From Vogesella margarita (GTDB lineage Bacteria; Pseudomonadota; Gammaproteobacteria; Burkholderiales; Chromobacteriaceae): DNA of 64,000 nucleotides. The notes below the pieces were generated by a model. It was not told the origin of the DNA. It was given only the letters and a program-made list of their open reading frames with translations, and searched no databases. The position numbers and the translations under genes were made by a program. Numbering within the stretch: position 1 is the first letter of the stretch; every line of letters begins with the position of its first letter. Shown in pieces: positions 34,533 through 45,269 of this stretch. The stretch is from NCBI RefSeq assembly GCF_028548475.1, contig NZ_JAQQLE010000007.1, positions 62,001 to 126,000 on the forward strand, read 5' to 3'.

Positions 34533-34566
34533 GCAACAAAAACGCCACGAGTCAGACTCGTGGCGT
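34533..34566 (-). terminator. Intrinsic terminator of the GGDEF/EAL gene
   Basis: ACGCCACGAG (34542-34551) pairs with CTCGTGGCGT (34557-34566) around a 5-base loop. The A-run at 34538-34542 gives a T-run on the minus strand. It separates the sensor gene from the tna leader downstream. Confidence 0.85.
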
Positions 34567-34596
34567 GATGGCGACACCGGGACAGACCGCGGCGGC

Positions 34597-37416
34597 TTAC
34601 TCCAGTCGCGGCAGCAGGCACTTCTGCCGCAGCAGCGGCTCCACCGCCTCCGCCGACACCGGCTTGGACAGCAGGTAGCCCTGCACCTGGTGGCAGCCTT
34701 CCTGCGCCAGGAACTGCCACTGTTCCACCGTCTCCACCCCTTCCGCCACCACCTGCATGTTGAGGTTTTTCGACATGTTGATGATGGCGCGGGTAATCGC
34801 GCTGTCGTCCTGGTCGCCCGGGATGTCGCGCACGAAGGAGCGGTCGATCTTCAGCTTGTCGGCCTTGAAGCGCTTGAGGTAGGCCAGACTGGAGTAGCCG
34901 GTACCGAAGTCGTCGATCGACATGCGGATGCCCATCGCCTGGATGGCGCGGATGGTCTGCACCGTCGATTCCAGGTCGTCCATGATCACGCTCTCGGTCA
35001 CCTCCACGTCGAGGCAGCTGCCCGGCAACTGGTACTCCGCCAGCGCGTCCTGCAGCAGGCCGACCAACTCCTGGTGGCGGAACTGCAACGCCGACAGGTT
35101 GACCCCCACCGTCATCAGCGGCAGACCCTTGGCGTGCCATTCCGCGATCTGGCGGCAGGCTTCGCGGATCACCCAGTTGCCGATCTGCACGATATAGCCG
35201 CGCTCCTCGGCGACATCGATGAAGTGCAGCGGCCCCAGCAGCCCCAGCGTCGGGTGGTTCCAGCGGATCAGCGCCTCGGCGCCGATGATGTTGCCGGTGC
35301 TCATCTCCACCTGCGGCTGGTAGTGCAGCACAAATTCCTGACGGTCGACGGCGTGGCGCAGCTGGCTTTCGATGGCCAGGATCTCGCGCGCACGGGCATT
35401 GAGATCGGCGGTGTAGAACTTGTAGTTGTTGCGGCCGCTGGACTTGGCGTGATACATCGCCGCGTCGGCATTGCGCACTAGGGTGTCGAAGTCGCGGCCA
35501 TCGTCCGGGAACAGGCTGATACCGATACTGGCGGTGATCGCGAGCGAGTGGCTGTAGACGTCGATCGGCGCGGCGAACTCGGCGAGGATGCGCTCCGCCA
35601 CATGCACTGCATCGGCGGCATCGTTGATCAGCGGCAGCAGCACCAGGAATTCGTCACCGCCCTGCCGTGCCACCACCTCGCCGGCACCCAGCACGCGACG
35701 GATGCGCTCGGAGGCGATCTTCAGCAGGATGTCGCCGGCGGCGTGACCCAGCGACTCGTTGATGGTCTTGAAGCGGTCGAGATCGAGCAGCAGCACACCT
35801 AGCTTGCCGTTATCGTGGGCGGCGTTCTGGATCGCCAGCAGCGCGCGATCCTGCAGGTGGCCGCGGTTGGGCAGGCCGGTCAGCACGTCGAAGTGGGCGA
35901 GGAACTGGATGCGCTCGTCGGCCGCCTTGCGCTCCGACTGGTCGCTGAAGATCGCCACGTAGTGGGTCACGTCGCCGGCCAGGCTCTTGACCGCGTTGAT
36001 CGCCAGCCACTCCGGATACACCTCGCCGTTTTTGCGGCGGTTCCATACCTCGCCCTGCCACTGCCCCTGCTCGCTGAGCACCGACCACAGGCTGTCGTAG
36101 AATTCCTTGTTGTGGCGACCGGAGCTGAGCACCGTTGGCCGCTGCCCCAGCACTTCTTCCTGGCTGAAGCCGGTAATCTCGGTAAAGGCGCGGTTGACGC
36201 TGCGGATGCGGACCTGCGCATCGGTAATCATGATGCCTTCGGCGGTATTCTCGAACACCTTGGCCGCCAGCTGCATGCGCTCTTCCGCCGCACGGCGCTC
36301 GGAGATGTCGCGCACCATGCGCCATACCGCGGTAATGCGGCCGTCGGCGTCGCGCATCGCCACCGTCTTGACGCTGACCGGGATGGCGCTGCCGAGGCGG
36401 TTGATGTACTCGACCTCGAACTCGTCACAGAAGCCGAAGCGCATTACCTTGTTGTCCAGGTTGTAGCGCTCCACCGCCTCGCTGTTGTCGGACACCACCT
36501 TCCAGAAGTTCTGCAGCTTGAGCTGATCGAGGCTGTAGCCGATCAGGCTGAGGAAGGCGGGGTTGGCGTCGATTACCTGCCCTTCCAGCGAGCTGATCAC
36601 GATGCCGTCGAGGTTGGACCAGAACAGCTCGCGGTACTTGTTCTCGGAGCGGCGCAGCGCATCCTCCACTTCGCGACGGCGTTCGATGTCCGCCTCCAGT
36701 GCCAGCGTCTTGGCCTTCAGTTCATCGATCAGGCGCTTCAGTTCGGCACGCATCCACTCCAGATGCTTGCCGACAGTACCGATCTCGTCCTGGCGTCCCC
36801 ACAGGAAGGGCTGGTCCAGCTGCAGTGCGGCCAACTGCGTAGCCTGCTCCGACAGCTGGCGGATCGGTTTCAGGAAGCGCGAGTTGAGGATGCTCATGAT
36901 CAGCACGATGGACAGCAACAGCTGAGCCGCCACGATCAGCAGCAGGTCTTTCAGCTGGTTTTTCTGGGCAATGCCCAGATGCTCGGTGTCGAACTCGATG
37001 TTGACCTGGCCGATTTCCTCGCCACGATAGACCACCGGCTTCTGCACGAAGGCCACGCCGCCGATACGGCGTTCGCTGCGCAGCGCGGACAGGAAGATGG
37101 TATTGGACTGGGTATCGGAAACGCGCACCGAAATGATGCGTTCATCATCCATCACCGACGATACCAGCGGCGCGCCCGCCTGGCGGCTGAGGTTCCACAG
37201 CGGCTCCTGCATGCCCAGCGCCACGATTTCCAGCAGACGGTTCTGGTCGACGGCCAGTTGCGTCTCCATCTTGTCGCGTTGCAGGTTGAAACTGAGGAAA
37301 CTGATCAACAGGGCAGGAATCAGCAGGCCAAGCACAACGGCAATGAGGAAGGCCTGGCGTAGCGACAATCTGCCGCCAGGCTGGGAATAATCAAACGTCT
37401 CTGCTTGTCTTGTCAT
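34597..37416 (-). CDS. Membrane-bound PAS-PAS-GGDEF-EAL c-di-GMP enzyme
   Basis: A 939-residue protein. Order of parts: helix 1 (about 24-44), periplasmic sensor region, helix 2 (about 161-180), HAMP-like linker, two PAS domains (about 262-370 and 385-495), a GGDEF domain with intact GGDEF near 585, and an EAL domain (about 685-930) with GAEALIRW, EVTES, DDFGTGYSSLAYLKRF, KIDRS and AEGVE. Both output domains look catalytically complete, so it may make and break c-di-GMP under sensor control. It is monocistronic and divergent from mtaD. It fits a motile organism that switches between swimming and surface life. Confidence 0.9.
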   Translation of the reverse strand: MTRQAETFDYSQPGGRLSLRQAFLIAVVLGLLIPALLISFLSFNLQRDKMETQLAVDQNRLLEIVALGMQEPLWNLSRQAGAPLVSSVMDDERIISVRVSDTQSNTIFLSALRSERRIGGVAFVQKPVVYRGEEIGQVNIEFDTEHLGIAQKNQLKDLLLIVAAQLLLSIVLIMSILNSRFLKPIRQLSEQATQLAALQLDQPFLWGRQDEIGTVGKHLEWMRAELKRLIDELKAKTLALEADIERRREVEDALRRSENKYRELFWSNLDGIVISSLEGQVIDANPAFLSLIGYSLDQLKLQNFWKVVSDNSEAVERYNLDNKVMRFGFCDEFEVEYINRLGSAIPVSVKTVAMRDADGRITAVWRMVRDISERRAAEERMQLAAKVFENTAEGIMITDAQVRIRSVNRAFTEITGFSQEEVLGQRPTVLSSGRHNKEFYDSLWSVLSEQGQWQGEVWNRRKNGEVYPEWLAINAVKSLAGDVTHYVAIFSDQSERKAADERIQFLAHFDVLTGLPNRGHLQDRALLAIQNAAHDNGKLGVLLLDLDRFKTINESLGHAAGDILLKIASERIRRVLGAGEVVARQGGDEFLVLLPLINDAADAVHVAERILAEFAAPIDVYSHSLAITASIGISLFPDDGRDFDTLVRNADAAMYHAKSSGRNNYKFYTADLNARAREILAIESQLRHAVDRQEFVLHYQPQVEMSTGNIIGAEALIRWNHPTLGLLGPLHFIDVAEERGYIVQIGNWVIREACRQIAEWHAKGLPLMTVGVNLSALQFRHQELVGLLQDALAEYQLPGSCLDVEVTESVIMDDLESTVQTIRAIQAMGIRMSIDDFGTGYSSLAYLKRFKADKLKIDRSFVRDIPGDQDDSAITRAIINMSKNLNMQVVAEGVETVEQWQFLAQEGCHQVQGYLLSKPVSAEAVEPLLRQKCLLPRLE

Positions 37417-37697
37417 ATATCGGGTTGCCGCAGGGCTGCCACATTATTTTATTTTTAAGAAAAGCCTGACTGTCACCCAGTCAGTTCATTTGCCACTGGC
37501 CACGAGGGCGCGCCTGCCGTGACGACTTCGTCATGATCGTCCTTTCATGCGTTTGCGCTGCACCATCATGGCGGGCCATTGTGTCCCAATGGCAAAACGA
37601 CTGCAATTGTTCCTCATCTCGCAGCGCAACACGAAGCGGACACCGCTTTGCCTTACAATCGTGCTTTAATCGCGCGCGCCGACAACCACAAGGGCGG

Positions 37698-37727
37698 TTG
37701 TCGAAAGCGTACGGCGCTGCCTACAAT
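37698..37727 (+). promoter_or_regulatory. Candidate mtaD promoter with overlapping inverted repeat
   Basis: A -35-like TTGTCG (37698-37703) and a -10 TACAAT (37722-37727) with an 18-base spacer, giving a leader of about 25 bases. The -35 overlaps the right arm of an 8-bp inverted repeat (CGACAACC 37680-37687, GGTTGTCG 37696-37703), a possible operator. A second inverted repeat, AAGCGG/CCGCTT, is at 37634-37648. The remaining part of 37417-37758 shows no gene. Confidence 0.45.
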
Positions 37728-37758
37728 CGCCGGCAATTATCTACAGGGTCACACACCA

Positions 37759-39078
37759 ATGTCGCATCGTCATTACGACCAGCTCATCACCGCACGCTGG
37801 ATTATTACAGTAGAACAAGATGGTGTCATTCTTGAGAACCATTCGCTGGCGATCAGCAATGGCCAGATTGTTGCCACTCTGTCGCCGGCCGAAGTCGCCG
37901 GCGTCAGCGCAAGCGAACACCTGAACCTCGACAACCACGTGCTGATGCCGGGCCTCGTCAACCTGCACGGCCACTCGGCGATGACCCTGCTGCGCGGCAT
38001 GGCCGACGACAAGGCGCTGATGGACTGGCTGCAGAACCACATCTGGCCGGCGGAAGGCAAACACGTCAGCGATGCCTTCGTGTTCGACGGCACGCTGCTG
38101 GCGATGGGCGAGATGTTCCGCAGCGGCACCACCACCATCAACGACATGTACTTCTTCCATGCCGCGATGGCCCGTGCAGGGTTGGCCGCCGGCATGCGCA
38201 CCTTCGTCGGCTGCTCGATCCTGGAATTCCCCACCGTCTACGCCCAGAACGCCGACGACTACATCGCCAAGGGCATGGCCGAACGCAGCCAGTTCCTGGG
38301 CGAGGAGCTGGTGACCTTCACCCTGGCCCCGCACGCACCATACACCGTGGCCGACGACACCTTCCGCAAGGTGGTGACGCTGGCCGAGCAGCAGGACATG
38401 CTGATCCACTGCCACATCCACGAGACCCTGGACGAGGTCAACGGCAGCGTCGAGCAGCACAAGCAGCGCCCGCTGGCGCGGCTGGCGAACCTGGGCCTGC
38501 TGTCGCCACGCCTGATCGCCGCACACATGGTGCACCTGACCGACGCCGAAATCGCGCTGGTGGCCAAGCACGGCGTGTCCATCGCGCACAACCCGACCTC
38601 CAACATGAAGCTGGCCTCCGGCATCGCGCCGGTACAGAAACTGCTGGCCGCCGGCGTCAACGTCGGCATCGGCACCGACGGTGCGGCATCCAACAACAAG
38701 CTGGATATGCTGTCCGAGACGCGCATGGGCGCGCTGCTGGCCAAGGTCGGCACGCTGGACCCGACCGCGGTGCCGGCCGCCACCGCCATCCGCATGGCGA
38801 CGCTCCACGGTGCGCAGGCACTGGGTATCGCCGACAAGGTGGGCAGCATCCGTGTCGGCAAGCAGGCAGACCTGATCGCCGTCGATCTCGCCCAGATCGA
38901 GACCAGCCCCAACTTCGACCCGATCTCGCACATCGTGTACGCCGCCGGCCGCGAGCAGGTCAGCCACGTATGGGTCAATGGCCGCAATGTCCTGCGCGAG
39001 CGCAAGCTGACCACGCTGGACGAAGCAGAACTGAAAGCCCGCGCCGACAGCTGGCGCGTCCGCATTCTCGGTAACTAA
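37759..39078 (+). CDS. mtaD: 5-methylthioadenosine/S-adenosylhomocysteine deaminase (amidohydrolase family)
   Basis: A 439-residue metal-dependent hydrolase of the TRZ/ATZ group. Metal ligands are in GLVNLHGHSAM, HCHIHET and the GTDGAASNN Asp. Members deaminate S-adenosylhomocysteine, methylthioadenosine or adenosine. ATG 37759 is used; translation upstream shows no family similarity. It is 9 bases before ubiG. That pairing makes sense, since UbiG releases S-adenosylhomocysteine. The true substrate is not determined by sequence. Confidence 0.85.
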   Translation: MSHRHYDQLITARWIITVEQDGVILENHSLAISNGQIVATLSPAEVAGVSASEHLNLDNHVLMPGLVNLHGHSAMTLLRGMADDKALMDWLQNHIWPAEGKHVSDAFVFDGTLLAMGEMFRSGTTTINDMYFFHAAMARAGLAAGMRTFVGCSILEFPTVYAQNADDYIAKGMAERSQFLGEELVTFTLAPHAPYTVADDTFRKVVTLAEQQDMLIHCHIHETLDEVNGSVEQHKQRPLARLANLGLLSPRLIAAHMVHLTDAEIALVAKHGVSIAHNPTSNMKLASGIAPVQKLLAAGVNVGIGTDGAASNNKLDMLSETRMGALLAKVGTLDPTAVPAATAIRMATLHGAQALGIADKVGSIRVGKQADLIAVDLAQIETSPNFDPISHIVYAAGREQVSHVWVNGRNVLRERKLTTLDEAELKARADSWRVRILGN

Positions 39079-39087
39079 GGAATCCGC

Positions 39088-40582
<1,495 letters not shown>

Positions 40583-40583
<1 letters not shown>

Positions 40584-41197
40584 TGAAACGGCTATTGCTA
40601 CTGCTGCTGTGCTGCAGCGGCAGCCTCGTCGCCAGCCCGGCTGACTTCATCCTGCAGCAGCAGGACGGGCCGCTGGTGGCCGCCCATGCCAACCGCCTCA
40701 ACCCCGGCCAGCCGTGGCTGCACGTCAGCGTCGCCGAGCAGTCGCTCACCCTCTACGACGGACGCGGCCTGCCGCAGAAACGCTACACCGTGTCTACCGC
40801 CAAGAACGGCGTCGGCGAGCGCGTCAACAGCTACCAGACCCCGCGCGGCTGGCACCGCGTGTGCGAACGCATCGGCGACGATGTCGCCGCCGACACCATC
40901 ATCTACCGGCGCAAGGTGACGCCGTGGAAGTACACGCCGCAGCTGGCTGCCGAGTACCCGGACAAGGACTGGATCCTGACCCGCATCCTGTGGTTGTGCG
41001 GCATGGAACCGGGCAAGAACCAGGGCGGCGACGTCGACAGCTACGACCGCGCCATCTACATCCACGGCGCCGGCCAGCACGTGCCGTTCGGCACGCCAAC
41101 CTCGCGCGGCTGCGTGCGCATGCGCAACGAAGACGTAATCGAACTCTACAACCTGACCGCGAACGGCATCGACGTGCTGATCAGCGAAGAAAACTAG
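40583..41197 (+). CDS. Periplasmic L,D-transpeptidase (YkuD family)
   Basis: A 204-residue secreted protein with a signal peptide (MKRLLLLLLCCSGSLVAS, cleavage near 18). The YkuD catalytic motif is IYIHGAGQH...GTPTSRGCVRMRNEDVIELY, with catalytic Cys in SRGCVRM and the conserved His before it. Such enzymes cross-link peptidoglycan or attach proteins to it. It is translationally coupled to tadA by TGATG. The Cys-Cys in the signal peptide is not a lipobox. Confidence 0.88.
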
Positions 41198-41199
41198 CC

Positions 41200-41613
41200 A
41201 TGCTCAACCTGACCACCCCGGCCCTGCTGTTTCCGGCCATTTCCCTGCTGCTGCTCGCCTACACCAACCGCTACCTGGCCCTGGCCGGCATCATCCGCAA
41301 CCTGTACGACGACTATCAGCAGAGCCCCAACGACAAGCTGGTCCGGCAGATCGGCAATCTGCGCCGCCGCATTTCGCTGATCAAGTGGATGCAGAGCATG
41401 GGCGTGGGTAGCCTGTTTCTGTGCGTGGTGGCCATGTTCCAGATCTATACCGGTTGGCCGCAGGCGGCGCAGATCACCTTCGGCACCAGCCTACTGCTGC
41501 TGATCAGCTCGCTGGGCATGTCCCTGCTGGAGCTGCGCATGTCGACCGACGCGCTGAACATCCTGCTGTCCGACCTGGTCGCGGCAGAACAGACGCGGAA
41601 AAAACAGGCCTGA
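41200..41613 (+). CDS. DUF2721-family membrane protein
   Basis: A 137-residue membrane protein with three hydrophobic segments (about 5-30, 66-86 and 92-112) and a charged loop NLYDDYQQSPNDKLVRQIGNLRRRISLIKWM. It matches DUF2721, whose function is unknown. ATG 41200 follows the transpeptidase stop by 2 bases, so it is the last gene of the mtaD-ubiG-tadA-transpeptidase run. Confidence 0.75.
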   Translation: MLNLTTPALLFPAISLLLLAYTNRYLALAGIIRNLYDDYQQSPNDKLVRQIGNLRRRISLIKWMQSMGVGSLFLCVVAMFQIYTGWPQAAQITFGTSLLLLISSLGMSLLELRMSTDALNILLSDLVAAEQTRKKQA

Positions 41614-41943
41614 ACAACCAGAACGACCCCATTCGTTCCCGAGCACGCTGGACGGCAAGGTTTTCCTTATAAGTGTTTGTGAAAATTCTTACCAAATTTG
41701 CAACACTTTTTCATACTTTGTATTTATTGCTTAAAGACTTGGTTTATTTAGTGAAAATGTCGCAATGATGAAAAATTGTATTCGCTCCCGACAAAACTGG
41801 CCGTGACTTAGCAGTAAAAGCAAACGGATTTCACCCTAAAATCATCGATCAGCAGCATTCCACAGCAGCTGTTTTGCAAATCACGGGTGCGACATGGCAT
41901 ATCCCATGTCAGAATCATGGTTATCATTTTTTTGGTATCCTGC
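41614..41943 (+). promoter_or_regulatory. AT-rich control region upstream of the chemoreceptor gene
   Basis: A markedly AT-rich stretch (about 41660-41800) in GC-rich surroundings. The best promoter-like pair is TTGCAA (41698-41703), a 17-base spacer and TATTTA (41721-41726). I do not see a clear sigma-28 site. Nothing else coding is evident. Confidence 0.3.
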
Positions 41944-43575
41944 ATGATCCCCCTGCTTTCCTCTCGTCAGTTACGCCCTCTCCTGATCGGTTTCATCACG
42001 CTAACAGTCATCATGCTGCTGGCCCAAGGCATCGCCGTCGCACTAAGCATGAGCAAGGTGCTGGCCAACAGCCGACACGAACATCAGGTCGCCGATGCCA
42101 TCAGTGACCGCATGAAAGACATCCGTTTCCACGTGGTGCAGATCCAGCAATTCCTGACCGACGTCAGCGCCACCGCCGACCGCGACGGTTTCAGCGATGC
42201 CAAGACGCATTACCAGCAGGCCCTTCAGCAGCTTGAGGAACTGAAAACCATCAGCCCGCAATACGAGCAGGAAGCCGCAACCACCCGCGCCGCAATCGAT
42301 ACTTTCTATCAGGTTGGCCAGCAAATGGCAGAAGGCTATATCAGCGGTGGCCGCGAAACCGGCAATGCGCTGATGAAGGCCGCCGGTAGCGGCTTTGACG
42401 ACCGCGCCGAACAGTTGACCAAACAGCTGGAAAACCTGCAGGCGAGAGTGGATAGCGACGTGGCCACCATCAGCAGCGAAAGCGAAGCCCTGATCGAAAA
42501 CTCGCGCGCCATCCTGATCGCCAGCAGCGCCCTGCTGGTACTGCTGGTATTGCTGGGCGGGGCACTGCTGTATCGTCGCGTGTTCCGCAGTCTGGGGGGC
42601 GAACCGGTCGAAGCCATGCACCAGACCCGTCTGATCGCCGCCGGCGACCTGAGCCAGCGCCTGCGCATTGCCAGCGGCGCTGAACGCAGCCTGATGGGGG
42701 CCCTGGGCGACATGCAGGACAAGCTGCGCGACATCACCGCCCATATCCGCGACCTGTCCGCGCAAATGCACGACAACGCAGCCGACCTCTCCGGCTCGGC
42801 CAGATCCGTGCAACAGGCCTCGCACACCCAGAGCGAGGCGTCGCGCGCCATCGCCGTGTCGGTAGAAGAAGTCCTGCAGAGCATCAACCAGCTGGCCGAA
42901 CAATTGCACCATGTGCAGTCCGAGGCGCGCAGTGCCGACGATGCGGTCGAACATTGCGCCAACCTGATCCAGACCTCGGCACAGGACATCCACGGCATGT
43001 CCGAGCATATCGGCGACGCCGCTCGCGCACTGCACGAACTGCAGGAGCAGACCGGCACCATCGCCAGCATCACGCAGACGATTCACGACATCGCCGACCA
43101 GACCAACCTGCTGGCCCTGAATGCTGCCATCGAGGCCGCCCGTGCCGGCGAAAGCGGTCGCGGCTTTGCCGTGGTGGCCGATGAAGTTCGCAAGCTGGCC
43201 GAGCGCACCAGCCTGGCGACGGTGAACATCCGCCAGCAAACCGATGCGCTGGGCAGCGGCATGCATGCGGTCGTCAGCAGCATGCAGGTCAGCGTGCAGG
43301 CCACCCTGAACGGGGTGGTACAAAGCCGTCAGGCAAGCGAAGCCATCAGTAGCATTCGCGACAATACCACCCGCATCTCCGAGCACATCGAGTCCGTCGC
43401 CACCGCCCTGGACGAACAACAGCTGGCGGTGCAGGACATCGCACAGCGCAGCGAAGTCATCTCCGCGATGACGGAGGCCAACCAGAGTGCGGTCGACGCC
43501 ACGGCCAGTGCCGCCGGCCAGCTGGCCGACCATGCCCAGGCACTGCACGGCGCGGTAGCCGTCTTCAGGATCTGA
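41944..43575 (+). CDS. Methyl-accepting chemotaxis protein
   Basis: A transmembrane chemoreceptor of about 543 residues. Helix 1 is near the N-terminus ([22 protein letters not shown]), a helical periplasmic sensor spans roughly 35-185, helix 2 is [20 protein letters not shown], and HAMP plus a long coiled-coil follow. The hairpin tip that binds CheA/CheW is intact ([40 protein letters not shown]). No CheR-tethering pentapeptide is seen at the C-terminus. The start is uncertain: ATG 41944 is preferred, with ATG 41917 and GTG 41887 in frame. The ligand is unknown. Confidence 0.85.
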   Translation: MIPLLSSRQLRPLLIGFITLTVIMLLAQGIAVALSMSKVLANSRHEHQVADAISDRMKDIRFHVVQIQQFLTDVSATADRDGFSDAKTHYQQALQQLEELKTISPQYEQEAATTRAAIDTFYQVGQQMAEGYISGGRETGNALMKAAGSGFDDRAEQLTKQLENLQARVDSDVATISSESEALIENSRAILIASSALLVLLVLLGGALLYRRVFRSLGGEPVEAMHQTRLIAAGDLSQRLRIASGAERSLMGALGDMQDKLRDITAHIRDLSAQMHDNAADLSGSARSVQQASHTQSEASRAIAVSVEEVLQSINQLAEQLHHVQSEARSADDAVEHCANLIQTSAQDIHGMSEHIGDAARALHELQEQTGTIASITQTIHDIADQTNLLALNAAIEAARAGESGRGFAVVADEVRKLAERTSLATVNIRQQTDALGSGMHAVVSSMQVSVQATLNGVVQSRQASEAISSIRDNTTRISEHIESVATALDEQQLAVQDIAQRSEVISAMTEANQSAVDATASAAGQLADHAQALHGAVAVFRI

Positions 43576-43595
43576 GGCCCGCTGCACTGCCGCAC

Positions 43596-43618
43596 GGGGC
43601 GCCCTGGCGCCCCTTTTT
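43596..43618 (+). terminator. Intrinsic terminator of the chemoreceptor gene
   Basis: GGGGCGC (43596-43602) and GCGCCCC (43607-43613) with a 4-base loop, followed by five T bases. Located 20 bases after the stop codon. Confidence 0.85.
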
Positions 43619-43645
43619 CATTCCCCTCCCCGCCGATACGGACGC

Positions 43646-43790
43646 AAAAAAAAACCTCCCCAGCCTGGTGGCGGGGAGGTAACACCCGTGTCGTACCTGC
43701 AAGGTTCCCGATGGAACACGCAATAACATGCAAGGTTATTGCTCTTGAAGCAGCCGTCTCAATCATCTCCTTGCGAGCCACTTATGATGT
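43646..43790 (-). ncRNA. Candidate small RNA with Rho-independent terminator
   Basis: On the minus strand three hairpins follow one another: GCAATAAC/GTTATTGC (8 bp, 7-base loop, 43720-43742), GTTCC/GGAAC (5 bp, tetraloop, 43704-43717) and ACCTCCCC/GGGGAGGT (8 bp, 43654-43680), the last followed by nine T (A run at 43646-43654). This is a textbook terminator, but no minus-strand gene precedes it: the nearest upstream gene is the rightward GntR regulator. The simplest explanation is an independent small RNA of roughly 100-150 bases. Its 5' end and promoter are not evident. Confidence 0.5.
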
Positions 43791-44004
43791 TAGCCCCTCA
43801 TGATCCTCGCCAGGCCCTGATTTAAACAAGCGTTTGAATAGTAAAATGCGAAACCTCTTCACGCAAGTGCATTCTTGGCGTTGACGGGAAAAACGGGCGA
43901 TTTCGCAACAGGCTGACCTTGCTGCACTGCAATGCCGACGCGCAGGATTGATGCTAGAATGCGCATACAGTCAGATTGCCAGACAATATAAAGTTTACAT
44001 AGCG

Positions 44005-44021
44005 TGTTGCAATACACAACA
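44005..44021. promoter_or_regulatory. Inverted repeat upstream of the GntR gene
   Basis: TGTTG (44005-44009) and CAACA (44017-44021) separated by 7 bases, 22 bases before the GntR start codon and just downstream of a -10-like TATAAA (43987-43992). The location suits an autoregulatory operator. The stretch 43791-44004 shows nothing else. Confidence 0.35.
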
Positions 44022-44042
44022 AAGAATCCATCAGGAGCTTTA

Positions 44043-44729
44043 ATGAGCTTCAAGCCCAACGACTCCCTCACCGAACAGATCGCCCGCTTTCTCGGCAAGC
44101 AGATCATCGGCGGCGACATGCAGCCTGGCGAACGCATCCAGGAACTGCGCATTGCCGCGGAACTGAACGTCAGCCGCGGTTCGGTGCGCGAGGCGCTGCT
44201 GATCCTGCAGCGCCGTCATCTGGTCGACATCTATCCGCGCCGCGGCGCCATCGTCGCCAGCATGACCGCCGACGACGTGCGCGACTTCTTCGAACTGTGG
44301 TTCGTGCTGCTGGAACAGGCGGTGTCGCACCTGGCGCACAACTGGCAGAACGACGACCTCGCCGACTTCTTCGAGCTGATGACCGCGCTGGGCGAGTGCA
44401 ACCGCAACGACGATCTCGACGGCTTTTACCGCCACGGCGTCAGTTTTCTCGGCGCCCTGTACCAGCACGCTGGCAACCGCTACCTGGCACAGACCCTGCA
44501 CGACCTGCTGCCCCTGTCGCAGCGCTGCCTGTTTGCCATCCTGCGCGCCGGCAAGAGCCGTATCGAACAGACCCACGACTTCCTCGACGCGCTGCTGCAG
44601 GCGATCATCGCCCGCGACCAGCCCCGCCTGTGCCAGATGATCCGGCAGTTCGGCCACGACTACAGCCAGCTGGCGCAAGCCTCGGCCATGGCCTTGGGCG
44701 CGGACGCCGCTCACACACAGCAAGCATGA
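44043..44729 (+). CDS. GntR-family (FCD) transcriptional regulator
   Basis: A 228-residue regulator with an N-terminal winged helix (LTEQIARFLGKQIIGGDMQPGERIQELRIAAELNVSRGSVREALLILQRRHLV) and a helical C-terminal FCD effector domain. CAGGAG precedes ATG 44043. It is monocistronic, closed by its own terminator. FCD regulators commonly sense small organic acids; the ligand here is unknown and no metabolic target is adjacent. Confidence 0.85.
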   Translation: MSFKPNDSLTEQIARFLGKQIIGGDMQPGERIQELRIAAELNVSRGSVREALLILQRRHLVDIYPRRGAIVASMTADDVRDFFELWFVLLEQAVSHLAHNWQNDDLADFFELMTALGECNRNDDLDGFYRHGVSFLGALYQHAGNRYLAQTLHDLLPLSQRCLFAILRAGKSRIEQTHDFLDALLQAIIARDQPRLCQMIRQFGHDYSQLAQASAMALGADAAHTQQA

Positions 44730-44731
44730 AA

Positions 44732-44757
44732 AAGGCGGCCTCGCGGGGCCGCCTTCT
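44732..44757. terminator. Terminator between the convergent GntR and folA genes
   Basis: AAGGCGGCC (44732-44740) pairs with GGCCGCCTT (44747-44755) around a 6-base loop. The A-run on the left and short T-run on the right allow use from both directions. Confidence 0.75.
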
Positions 44758-44774
44758 GCTTGGCTCACGCCACC

Positions 44775-45269
44775 TCAAGCGCAGCGCCGGTAGTCGACAA
44801 AGCGGTACACCAGCCCGTTGGCCGCGGTCTGCGCCGGCTGCGGCGTGGCCAGCCACTCGTCATCGCGCCACGCCGGAAACGTAGCATCACCGGCCACGTC
44901 CAGCTCGATATGGGTCAAGCGCAGCTGATCGGCCAGCGGCAGCGCCTGGCGGTACAGCTCGGCACCACCGATCACGCACACCTCGTCAACGTTGGCCGCA
45001 AGCGCCAGTGCCTCATCCAGCGAATGCGCCACCGCCACACCCTCGTGCAGCCAGTCCGGCTGACGGGTGATCACGATATTCAGCCGCCCGGGCAACGGCC
45101 GGCCGATGGAGTCGAAGGTCTTACGCCCCATGATCACCGGCTTGCCCAGCGTCACCGCCTTGAAGTGCTTCAGGTCTTCAGGCAGATGCCACGGCAGCGT
45201 GTTGGCAATACCGATCACGTTGCCGCGCGCCATCGCCGCCACCAGGGTCAAGGTTGGCCGCACGTTCAT
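44775..45269 (-). CDS. folA: Dihydrofolate reductase
   Basis: A 164-residue NADPH-dependent enzyme that regenerates tetrahydrofolate. Conserved blocks are [40 protein letters not shown] and [14 protein letters not shown]. The start codon overlaps the thyA stop by 4 bases (ATGA), and thyA produces the dihydrofolate that FolA uses. The first residues, MNVRPTLTL, are encoded by an exact dispersed repeat (45250-45261), which is why the N-terminus deviates from typical FolA starts. Confidence 0.95.
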   Translation of the reverse strand: MNVRPTLTLVAAMARGNVIGIANTLPWHLPEDLKHFKAVTLGKPVIMGRKTFDSIGRPLPGRLNIVITRQPDWLHEGVAVAHSLDEALALAANVDEVCVIGGAELYRQALPLADQLRLTHIELDVAGDATFPAWRDDEWLATPQPAQTAANGLVYRFVDYRRCA

